Shown here: positions 41,329-48,359 of the stretch, piece by piece
Position numbering within the stretch: the stretch's first letter is position 1
How the letters are laid out: every line of letters starts with the position of its first letter
IMG/VR virus record: IMGVR_UViG_3300009506_000084
Span: 1-64,000 of that record
Reading direction: 5' to 3' (one strand)
DNA from: a virus
Length of the DNA stretch: 64,000 nt
Translations under genes and position numbers: made by a program
The notes under the pieces: model-generated
What the model saw: only the letters and a program-made list of their open reading frames with translations
What the model was told of the DNA's origin: nothing
Databases searched by the model: none

Positions 41329-42260
41329 CTGACTTCTGGACGGGCAAGAGGGTCGTCGTCACAGGCGGGACTGGGTTCCTGGGAGGCCACCTGTGCGCCA
41401 AACTGAAACGGCTCGGCGTCCGGGTCCATTGCGTCGGGGGGCAATCCTTCGACCTGTTGGACGAAGGCCAGGCATGGCACCTGTTTGAGGAAATCAAGAC
41501 TGACGTGGTCTTTCACCTTGCGGCAAACGTCGGCGGCATCGGTTACAACCAGGCACACCCGGCGACCTTGCTCCATCAGAACGCGATGATGGCCCTGAAC
41601 GTCCTGTCGGCGCTGGCAATCATGTATGAAAATCGGGTCCGGGTTGTCCTGGTTGGCAGCACCTGCGCCTATCCGCGGGACTGTCCTGTGCCGTTCAAGG
41701 AAACAAGCCTGTTCGATGGCTACCCGGAAGGGACCAATGCACCCTACGGCATCGCCAAGCGCATGATGATGGTCTACGCCGATGCCCTGGGCAAGCAACA
41801 CGGGTTGAATTGGACTTGCGCCATCCCGACCAATTTGTACGGGGAACGGGATTGTTTTGACCCCGACCGGTCGCATGTCATCCCGGCGCTGATGCGCAAG
41901 ATGGCGGAGAACCCCACCGAAATCACGGTATGGGGGACCGGAAACGCGACCCGCGATTTCCTGTACGCCGGGGATTGCGCCGACGGCCTGTTGGCCCTGG
42001 CCGAAAGGGGCCAGGGCGTGGTCAATTTGGGGTCCGGGCGGGAGATTGCAATCAATCATCTGGTCCTAGACATTGCAGAGGCAATGGATTGGAGTGGGAG
42101 GATTCGTTGGGACGAAAGCAAGCCCGACGGCCAGCCCCGGCGCTTGCTCGACATCACCCGCGCCCGCGAATTGGGATGGTCCCCGAAGACCCCTCTGGCG
42201 GAAGGATTGCAGCGCACCGCCGACTGGTACAAGGACGTTCCAAAACTTTGGGAATTATGA
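41325..42260 (+). CDS. fcl: GDP-L-fucose synthase-like NAD-dependent epimerase/dehydratase
   Basis: 311 residues. GGTGFLGGHL (NADP-binding), 'VFHLAANVGGIGYNQ', 'LVGSTCAYPRDCPVPFKE', 'TNAPYGIAKRMM' (Tyr-x3-Lys) and 'TNLYGERDCF' follow GDP-fucose synthase closely. It would convert GDP-4-keto-6-deoxymannose to GDP-fucose or a close analogue. No GDP-mannose 4,6-dehydratase is in the window, so the precursor must come from the host or elsewhere in the phage. The Nudix at 22024 fits GDP-sugar metabolism. Confidence 0.82.
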   Translation: MTDFWTGKRVVVTGGTGFLGGHLCAKLKRLGVRVHCVGGQSFDLLDEGQAWHLFEEIKTDVVFHLAANVGGIGYNQAHPATLLHQNAMMALNVLSALAIMYENRVRVVLVGSTCAYPRDCPVPFKETSLFDGYPEGTNAPYGIAKRMMMVYADALGKQHGLNWTCAIPTNLYGERDCFDPDRSHVIPALMRKMAENPTEITVWGTGNATRDFLYAGDCADGLLALAERGQGVVNLGSGREIAINHLVLDIAEAMDWSGRIRWDESKPDGQPRRLLDITRARELGWSPKTPLAEGLQRTADWYKDVPKLWEL

Positions 42261-42275
42261 GGGAGGTCATAGAAA

Positions 42276-43655
42276 ATGGAACCGTTGGTCAGCATCATCA
42301 CGCCCGCGTTGATTGACTCGCCAGAACGGGCAAAGTGGTTGGGCGAACTGACGACCAACCTCATCGACCAGACCATGGTCGAATGGGAGTGGATTGTCAT
42401 AGACGATGCCAGCCCCATGCCGCTGGACCTGCCGGGTGATTCGCGCATCCGAGTGATGCGCGCACCCAATCCGAGCGGGCCAGCGGGTTGTCGCAACACC
42501 GCCGCAGCCCTGGCCCGCGCCACCATCCTGCCCCTGGACGCCGACGACCTGCTGGCCGACAACGACACACTGGCCTTCCTGTATAGTGCCTGGAACGACC
42601 ACAAGCGCCGGTTCGTCTACGGGGACATCCAGGCCATCCTGGAAGACGGCCAGCGCAAAGACATCACGCCCTTGCCGCCCTACTCCATGAAGAACTCGCT
42701 CAACACCCGGGGGACGGTCCCTGTGACGGCGATGCACGCCCGCGACGCGTGGCTGGCGGCAGGCGGGTGGAAACCGCAGTTGGAACATGGCCTGGAAGAC
42801 GTGGAGTATTGGATTGCGATGGGCCGTGCCGGATGGTGCGGCCTCAAGCTCGACCGGGTGACCTTGCTTTACCGCAGGCACAGCGATTCCCGGTTCTACA
42901 CCATGCGACGGAACGGCATGGAAACGTCTATGATTGCGCAGATTCGGTTGATGCATGAAGACTTGTATAAAGGAGAGATGCCAGTGGGATGCTGTGGGGG
43001 CAGTAGAAGCAGCAGGAGCGGGGCAGCGGCCAGCCGACCGCTGCCGGTACGGAACAAAATCATCGACTTGGAAGACAACCCGACCATCGGCGGGGGCAAG
43101 ATATGGGTACGCTACGAGGGCAGTAGTGCGGGCGGGTTTGGGGTGATTGGCGACGTGACCAAGACCCCGTACCGCATCGAAGGGCAAGGGTGCATCTTCG
43201 CGATATGGGCCGTGGACGCGCCCAAATTCCAGCGGTACGGGCGCGGCACGCACTTCACCGTGGGCGTACCCGCGCCCCAGGTGGCGGAGCCGGAACCGGA
43301 ACCGGAGCCGGAAGCGCCACCTGCGGACCCGCCGCAACTGGCGACCATCGAACGGATAGACGCCATCGGACAGCGCAAGTTCAGCCAGCCGGAGCCTGAA
43401 ACACAACCAGAACCGCCGCCCGTGGTCGAAATGACCCCGCCGCCCTTGGTTGAGGGGGAGGGACCGAGCCTGGAAGACATGAACCCGGACATCCCCGGTT
43501 GGGACCGTCTTGCAGCCATGCTCGCCGCGGAGCAACAGACGGTCCAGGGCCTGTCGGTCATCGACCCTTACGACCTGATGCTATACCAGGGCATCGGCCC
43601 GGCCTACGCGGAGCGCATCATCAAAGAGGCGCGGCGGCTGTGCCAACTGCCATAG
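42276..43655 (+). CDS. Glycosyltransferase family 2 fused to a structural-type C-terminus with HhH motif
   Basis: 459 residues. Residues ~1-235 are GT2: 'VSIITPALIDSPERAKWL', 'WIVIDDASPMP', 'ATILPLDADDLLADN' and GLEDVEYWI. Then CCGGSRSSRSG and a beta domain (KIWVRYEGSSAGGFGVIG..., YRIEGQGCIFAIW), a Pro/Glu-rich stretch, and a helix-hairpin-helix 'LYQGIGPAYAERIIKEA'. A GTG at 42984 eight bases after AGGAG could start a separate ~223-residue product (MGCCGG...). The C-terminal part resembles phage neck-type small proteins, so the enzyme may be virion-linked. Confidence 0.72.
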   Translation: MEPLVSIITPALIDSPERAKWLGELTTNLIDQTMVEWEWIVIDDASPMPLDLPGDSRIRVMRAPNPSGPAGCRNTAAALARATILPLDADDLLADNDTLAFLYSAWNDHKRRFVYGDIQAILEDGQRKDITPLPPYSMKNSLNTRGTVPVTAMHARDAWLAAGGWKPQLEHGLEDVEYWIAMGRAGWCGLKLDRVTLLYRRHSDSRFYTMRRNGMETSMIAQIRLMHEDLYKGEMPVGCCGGSRSSRSGAAASRPLPVRNKIIDLEDNPTIGGGKIWVRYEGSSAGGFGVIGDVTKTPYRIEGQGCIFAIWAVDAPKFQRYGRGTHFTVGVPAPQVAEPEPEPEPEAPPADPPQLATIERIDAIGQRKFSQPEPETQPEPPPVVEMTPPPLVEGEGPSLEDMNPDIPGWDRLAAMLAAEQQTVQGLSVIDPYDLMLYQGIGPAYAERIIKEARRLCQLP

Positions 43656-43960
43656 AGATAGGGCTTGCCACCTTTGCGCTGACTTGGTTCCTGTCGTTCT
43701 GGTATCGGACCGACGGCATCCGGGAGAGGCTCGGCGTCTATTTTGTCGACCAGGACGGCTACCAGGACCGCGTGGACGCCGGGGGGTTGGGCGGCTGGTT
43801 GAACTGCCCGCAGTGTTCGGCGTTGCTGGCCGCCCCGGTCGCCCTGGCGCTGTGGGCCTGGGTCCCGGTCGCCTTGCACGGGCTTGCGGCCCTTGGCGTG
43901 GCGTTGTTGCTGGTGCGCTGGTACGAGTCGGCCCGCATCCGGGCAGAATGGTGGCGGTGA
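43640..43960 (+). CDS. DUF1360-like membrane protein
   Basis: 106 residues with three hydrophobic helices and 'NCPQCSALLAAPVAL' in the middle, typical of DUF1360 phage/bacterial membrane proteins (CxxC before the second helix). GTG 43640 overlaps the previous gene by 16 bases. Last gene before promoter P3. Function unknown. Confidence 0.62.
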   Translation: MPTAIEIGLATFALTWFLSFWYRTDGIRERLGVYFVDQDGYQDRVDAGGLGGWLNCPQCSALLAAPVALALWAWVPVALHGLAALGVALLLVRWYESARIRAEWWR

Positions 43961-43962
43961 AC

Positions 43963-43991
43963 TTGTCGGGGGACTGAGGTTATGATATAAT
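43963..43991 (+). promoter_or_regulatory. Promoter P3 (neck/tail operon)
   Basis: TTGTCG at 43963-43968, a 17 bp spacer, TATAAT at 43986-43991. It begins two bases after the stop of the previous gene. The -10 contains the ATG of the next short ORF, so that ORF cannot be translated from its own ATG on a P3 transcript. Confidence 0.68.
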
Positions 43992-44184
43992 GACAAAGAG
44001 ACAGCGAGACGTGGTTCAAGAGGCCGTGGCCGAACTGCTGGCCCTGGGTTCTTGCATCCGGGCAATGGCCCCATGCAAGGTGACGCTGAACATTCCACCG
44101 CCGGACGAAATCAACCAATCGGTGCTGGTGGAGATATACGCCAAGCTGAACCAGGACAAGATGGACAAGCTGAAAACAACGTAA
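43990..44184 (+). CDS. Leader ORF between P3 and terminator
   Basis: 64 residues (MTKRQRDVVQEAVAELLALG...VLVEIYAKLNQDKMDKLKTT). The ATG lies inside the P3 -10 box and has GAGG ten bases upstream, so it is translatable only from read-through of the island operon. On a P3 transcript a later GTG at 44011 could be used. No family. It ends 26 bases before the terminator stem, in a position to influence attenuation. Confidence 0.48.
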   Translation: MTKRQRDVVQEAVAELLALGSCIRAMAPCKVTLNIPPPDEINQSVLVEIYAKLNQDKMDKLKTT

Positions 44185-44210
44185 GCCTGATAGACGTAGC
44201 CTAAGAAGGG

Positions 44211-44242
44211 AGCGTCATATCCTACGGGATATGACGCTTTTT
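44211..44242 (+). terminator. Intrinsic terminator with UACG tetraloop
   Basis: Twelve perfect base pairs, AGCGTCATATCC (44211-44222) with GGATATGACGCT (44227-44238), closed by a C-UACG-G tetraloop, followed by TTTTCTTTC. It is 220 bases downstream of P3 and only 22 bases before the neck gene start, with no promoter between. Tail genes therefore need read-through. Confidence 0.88.
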
Positions 44243-44263
44243 CTTTCGGAGAAGGACCGATTC

Positions 44264-45463
44264 ATGGGCCGTGCTGAAACGGTAACCAAGCTGCCCCTTG
44301 GGCGGTACGCACAAATCATGCACATGGACCTGTGCCACTTCAACCAGGTGAACGGGGCAAAGGCCCCGATGCGAACCGGCTGCGATGACATTTGGGACCA
44401 GCAGGCCCGCGAAGACCTGGCGTGGACCATGAAGATTGCCGAGACCATGATTGAGGATTTCTTAGACACCTATCTGGTCCCGACCCAGGTCACCGCAGAG
44501 GCGCAGCGCATGACGCGGACGCGCCCCGACTGGTGGAACGCGGAGTTTGGGGTCAAGCATCGGCACCTGGTTTCGTTCGGCACCGAGTCGTTCACGCTGG
44601 TGCAGGCTGATGCGCCCGTGACCTATGAGGACCGCGACAACGACCCGCTGGGCCGGGAGGAAACGGCGGTCATCGGCACCCCGGCGGCGCTGTACCAGTA
44701 TCCCATTTCATCCTGTGATGAAATCTGCGACGTGCGGGTCTACTTTCGGGAGGAAGACGGGGCCTGGGACAGCCAGGACCCGCGGTGGGAGATACGGCCG
44801 CTCAGGCCCGACATCGACGGCGATTACATGACCATCATCGGCCCGTCGTGCATGTTTGTCAGGCCGGAACTGTGGGAGATTGACGAGTGGGAGGCATACG
44901 GCAACCCGGACGAATGGATAATCAATTTCGACATCAACAACCTGGTCCACGCGGTCGATGTCTACTGCCGGAGCGTTAGCACCGCTACGCCCATCACCCT
45001 GTACTGGGAAGGGGTCTGCGATTGCGGAAGCCCGTGCGCCCACACGACGCAGACCGCTTGCCCGTACATCACTGACCAGGACCGCGGCTTTTTCGCGCCC
45101 CGGCCCTCAACCTGGAACGGGACCAGCCACACATGGGCTGCACCGCTATACAACCAGGTGCCTGTGCGCATGACCTACAATTATATCGCGGGTTTTGCAC
45201 TCGACCCGCGCACCTGCCGCATGGACAGCCGGTTGGAGCGGGCGGTGGTCAAGCTCACCAATGCCCTGCTGCCGGAACCGCCGTGCGGGTACTGTGACGC
45301 AGCGGAGACCCTTTGGAAACAGGACCGGGAGCCCATCGACCCGCTGACGCCGGATGCGGCCAACCTGCCGTGGGACCTGTATAGCAAAGGGGCGCTTGAC
45401 GCCTGGAAGATTGTCCGGCTGCTCAAACTCGGCACCGGGGGCCACGTTCGGAGCGTGCGCTGA
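44264..45463 (+). CDS. Head-tail connector/neck-type structural protein
   Basis: About 399 residues. Placement after the operon promoter and before a gp10-like protein fits a connector or adaptor. Segments: MHMDLCHFNQVNG, 'TMKIAETMIEDFLDTYLVPTQ', FDINNLVHAVDVYCRS, CDCGSPCAHTTQTACP and NALLPEPPCGYCDAAETLW. The many Cys pairs parallel the Cys-rich capsid protein. ATG 44264 with GGAGAAGGA upstream is preferred to ATG 44231, which lies inside the terminator stem. Confidence 0.6.
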   Translation: MGRAETVTKLPLGRYAQIMHMDLCHFNQVNGAKAPMRTGCDDIWDQQAREDLAWTMKIAETMIEDFLDTYLVPTQVTAEAQRMTRTRPDWWNAEFGVKHRHLVSFGTESFTLVQADAPVTYEDRDNDPLGREETAVIGTPAALYQYPISSCDEICDVRVYFREEDGAWDSQDPRWEIRPLRPDIDGDYMTIIGPSCMFVRPELWEIDEWEAYGNPDEWIINFDINNLVHAVDVYCRSVSTATPITLYWEGVCDCGSPCAHTTQTACPYITDQDRGFFAPRPSTWNGTSHTWAAPLYNQVPVRMTYNYIAGFALDPRTCRMDSRLERAVVKLTNALLPEPPCGYCDAAETLWKQDREPIDPLTPDAANLPWDLYSKGALDAWKIVRLLKLGTGGHVRSVR

Positions 45464-46023
45464 TGGCAAAGGCATTCATACGGTCCATCATTTCGGAGAA
45501 AAGGCAGCGGGGCCTGGGCGACCTTGCCAGCGACGTGCGCAAGGAAGTGGAAAGCACCCTGGACCGGAAAATCAAGCCGCTCCTGGTCAAGAAACACGAA
45601 GAAGTGGTCGTGGAATGGGAGTCGGACGTCGGGTTCGCGGCCAAGAAGGTCATCACGACCAAGAGCATTACCATCTACGTCTACCCGACCGGGAAAGACA
45701 AGATGGTGTGGATATACGTCAACTACGGGACCAAGCCGCACGACATCACGCCCAGGCCCGAAAACAAGTCTGGGCGGCTGGCGTTCATGTGGGGCGGGCC
45801 TGGCAGCTACGTGCCCAAGACGGTAGCCAATCCGCCGCGGGTCGTCTACGGCGGCGGGTACGTGAAGAACCCGACGTTGCGCAGGCCGAGAATCGTTCAC
45901 CATCCGGGGATAGAGGAACCCCGGTTGTTCACCGAGCAGATAGCGAAAGAGGTACTACCGGAATTCAGGCAAGAGACACATAATGCTTTCCGGCGGGCAC
46001 TCCGCCGGAAACCAAGAAAATGA
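45463..46023 (+). CDS. HK97 gp10-like neck/tail-completion protein
   Basis: 186 residues. 'WIYVNYGTKPHDITPRP', 'LAFMWGGPGSYVPKT' and 'HHPGIEEPRLFTEQI' follow the HK97 gp10-like family (Y-NxGTxPH...HPGI). These proteins complete the head-tail joint. ATG overlaps the previous stop (TGATGG). Confidence 0.78.
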   Translation: MAKAFIRSIISEKRQRGLGDLASDVRKEVESTLDRKIKPLLVKKHEEVVVEWESDVGFAAKKVITTKSITIYVYPTGKDKMVWIYVNYGTKPHDITPRPENKSGRLAFMWGGPGSYVPKTVANPPRVVYGGGYVKNPTLRRPRIVHHPGIEEPRLFTEQIAKEVLPEFRQETHNAFRRALRRKPRK

Positions 46024-46039
46024 ACAGGAGAGATATGCG

Positions 46040-47551
46040 ATGGCAGTTGATGAAGTACTTGTGTTGAAAGGGGAAGGCAACGTCGATGTCCAGGTGGGCG
46101 GGCCGGGTCAATCGGCCTGGGCCTATCTGTCGGCCTGCGCGTCGATGGACGGTCCTTCCGTACCGCAAGGGGACACGGAGCTGCGGTACTGCCAGGATGC
46201 ACAGAGGGCCGGGAAGTTCACGGTATCCAGCAAAATCCAGACGGCCCCTGACCAAATCACCGGAAATCTCTTGACCAAGTTGGGCAAAATCGACCACCTG
46301 AACGGTCTGGATTGCCCATTTGCGTTGCGGGCGAGATACAACAAATGTGGGGCCAGGGAAGACCCCACCGTGTTCGACCCGCTGATGATTATCTTCAACG
46401 ACGTGACGCTGACCAGCATCGACTACGATGAACTGGTCATCACCGACCCAGGGTCAGAAGATGAAATCCTGGTCACTGCCGCATACAGCGCCACCGACCA
46501 CTACCGGGTCCAAACCGTGGTAGGGGCAAGGGCCGGGTCTGCGGCAGAAATCGGGGACGCGGCCATCAACGACTGGGCCATCTGCGACGACCCGCAATGT
46601 GCCGGGTACTGCGGCACCCGGTTGGACGGCTGTTCGCTGTACTACGGCGTGACCGACCTGGACACAACCCCGTACCCGTGGCCCAACCTCATCACCGGCA
46701 TCAAAAACATCCTGACCGATGTTGTTGCCTGGTACACGCACCCCATCCTGGGCGTTCCCGGCAACGTGGAGAACGTCGAGTGCGCAGGGACCAGGGTCAT
46801 CGTCGCATCCAACGGGGCCACCATGGTCGCTTACAACGACACCTACGACGAGTACGGCGTCCCGGACCAGGACGAATGGAACCCGGTCGCCCTCACCCAC
46901 GCGCCCGCGGCCAACGGCAACGCCCTGTATGCAAGGACCAGCCGTGAAATCTGGCTGGCGTGCGCGGACGGCTACGTGGGCAAGAGCATCGACGCCGGGG
47001 AGACCTGGACCTACACCGACGTGGGCACGGCGCTGAACGCCATCTTTGCCTACGATGCAGACCTGGTCTACGTCGTAGGGCAGGCCGGGGAAATGTACCG
47101 GTCCAGCGACGGCGGCTCGACCTGGGCCGACATCACCGAAGTGGCGACGACCGCAGCCAACCTGCTGGTGGTGGTGGTCCCGCCGAGTCGCATCCAGGAA
47201 GTGTACATCGGCACCGACGACGGGCAAATCTTCCGCAGCCAGAACCAGGGAGACACCTTCGCCGCGATGGGATTCACCGGCGATGGCGTCGGCACAGTGG
47301 ACGACCTGGCCTTCTGGGGCGCGGTAGGCGACGTGTTGTGGATTCTGCACAACAACGCTGGCCCCCAAGGGCGCGTCTTGCGTGACTTGTCGGGTGGCTA
47401 CGGTGGCCCGGACGTTCGGGTGGAAATCGGGTACACCAGCGTTGTTGCGGCAGGGGTAGAGTTGAACGCCATCGCCGCCTGTGACGCCAACACGGCATGG
47501 GCGGCAGGGGAGGTTACGGGCGGGTATCCCGCCGTGTTCAAGATTGCCTAA
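46040..47551 (+). CDS. Major tail (tube) protein with C-terminal BNR-type beta-propeller
   Basis: About 503 residues. Residues 1 to ~220 look like a tail tube protein (VDEVLVLKGEGNVDVQVGG..., SKIQTAPDQITGNLLTKLG). From ~residue 235 repeating units GKSIDAGETWTYT, YRSSDGGSTWADI and FRSQNQGDTFAAM are BNR/Asp-box repeats of a six-bladed or similar propeller, normally found in sialidases and photosystem-assembly proteins. ATG 46040 with CAGGAGAG upstream is the start. A tail tube decorated by a propeller would expose hundreds of copies along the tail. Confidence 0.7.
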   Translation: MAVDEVLVLKGEGNVDVQVGGPGQSAWAYLSACASMDGPSVPQGDTELRYCQDAQRAGKFTVSSKIQTAPDQITGNLLTKLGKIDHLNGLDCPFALRARYNKCGAREDPTVFDPLMIIFNDVTLTSIDYDELVITDPGSEDEILVTAAYSATDHYRVQTVVGARAGSAAEIGDAAINDWAICDDPQCAGYCGTRLDGCSLYYGVTDLDTTPYPWPNLITGIKNILTDVVAWYTHPILGVPGNVENVECAGTRVIVASNGATMVAYNDTYDEYGVPDQDEWNPVALTHAPAANGNALYARTSREIWLACADGYVGKSIDAGETWTYTDVGTALNAIFAYDADLVYVVGQAGEMYRSSDGGSTWADITEVATTAANLLVVVVPPSRIQEVYIGTDDGQIFRSQNQGDTFAAMGFTGDGVGTVDDLAFWGAVGDVLWILHNNAGPQGRVLRDLSGGYGGPDVRVEIGYTSVVAAGVELNAIAACDANTAWAAGEVTGGYPAVFKIA

Positions 47552-47578
47552 CCCTAAAAGGGAGGGAGAACAAACCAA

Positions 47579-48154
47579 ATGGCAGGCGCAGATAGCGAAA
47601 ACGGTTATGTAACGGAAGAGTGGTTGGAATTTCAGACATCCAGCGGGATGAAAGTCCTGTATGGCCCGTTCCCTTTCGGCATGTATTGGGACATCATGGA
47701 AAAGGGCTTGGACCAGTTTCCCGACCCGCCAGTACCGCAAAAGGAAATCAAGGTGTTGGACGGGACGGAAATGGTGGACGATGAGGACGACCCGGAGTAT
47801 CAGGTTGAACTGAAAGCCGCTGTGTTCAAGCGCAACAACCTGTTGGGCCAGGCCTGTTTGGAATTCTGCGTGGAGCCTGTGGGCGGGATGGAGCAGTACG
47901 AGCCGCTCATCCAGCGCATGGCATCCGAGTACGTGAAAGACCCGGTCCCGGAAAACCCGACGGAACGCAAGGTGTGGTTTCTCAAGCGATATGCGTTCCG
48001 AACCGCAACCGACTGGAACGAAATCATCCGGCGGGTGCAGAACTTCTCCCAAATTCGTGAGAAGGAGGTCCGGGACCGGGTTGAGTTTTTTCGGGGTAAG
48101 ATGGAGGGGCCAGAAGGTGATGGGGCTGATGCACCCGGCCCTGCTGAGAAGTAG
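47579..48154 (+). CDS. Tail assembly chaperone-like protein (gpG position)
   Basis: 191 residues, mostly helical, between the tail tube and tape measure genes, the usual place of tail assembly chaperones. It contains 'FPFGMYWDIMEKGLDQFPD' and DWNEIIRRVQNFSQIREK. A run of six T's at 48086-48091 lies near its 3' end, where gpG-gpGT frameshift sites usually are. SD GGGAGGGAG is upstream. Confidence 0.58.
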   Translation: MAGADSENGYVTEEWLEFQTSSGMKVLYGPFPFGMYWDIMEKGLDQFPDPPVPQKEIKVLDGTEMVDDEDDPEYQVELKAAVFKRNNLLGQACLEFCVEPVGGMEQYEPLIQRMASEYVKDPVPENPTERKVWFLKRYAFRTATDWNEIIRRVQNFSQIREKEVRDRVEFFRGKMEGPEGDGADAPGPAEK

Positions 48155-48353
48155 CGGCTGGCGCTACATTGGGCGGGCGCGGGACCTGATGGCCGCCCGG
48201 TGGGCCGGGGTGATAGACACCTTCGATACCCTCCCGAAAAACAAACAAATCGACATCGTGGCCCTTTATGAAATCAACTGGCGCATAGAGGCGGTGAACG
48301 CCTGGGAGGCGTACCACCGGCCCAGGCCACCCAAAAGAAGGCGACGGCGATGA
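48120..48353 (+). CDS. Second tail assembly chaperone-like ORF (gpT position)
   Basis: 77 residues (GLMHPALLRSSGWRYIGRARDLMAARWAG..., IDIVALYEINWRIEAVNAWEA). It overlaps the gpG-like gene and continues in another frame back to the T-run at 48086. Relative to gpG the frame is +1 (equivalently -2), so a gpGT fusion would need a -2 or +1 slip. GTG 48117 or ATG 48120 are alternative independent starts. Confidence 0.5.
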   Translation: MGLMHPALLRSSGWRYIGRARDLMAARWAGVIDTFDTLPKNKQIDIVALYEINWRIEAVNAWEAYHRPRPPKRRRRR

Positions 48354-48359
48354 TAGGAT

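Noticed and set aside
43272-43330. Repeated GAACCGGAACCGGAGCCG-type run
   Set aside because: It is the Pro/Glu-rich linker of the glycosyltransferase fusion, not an independent DNA repeat.
44231-44263. ATG 44231 as start of the neck gene
   Set aside because: It lies inside the terminator stem and lacks an SD; ATG 44264 has GGAGAAGGA upstream.
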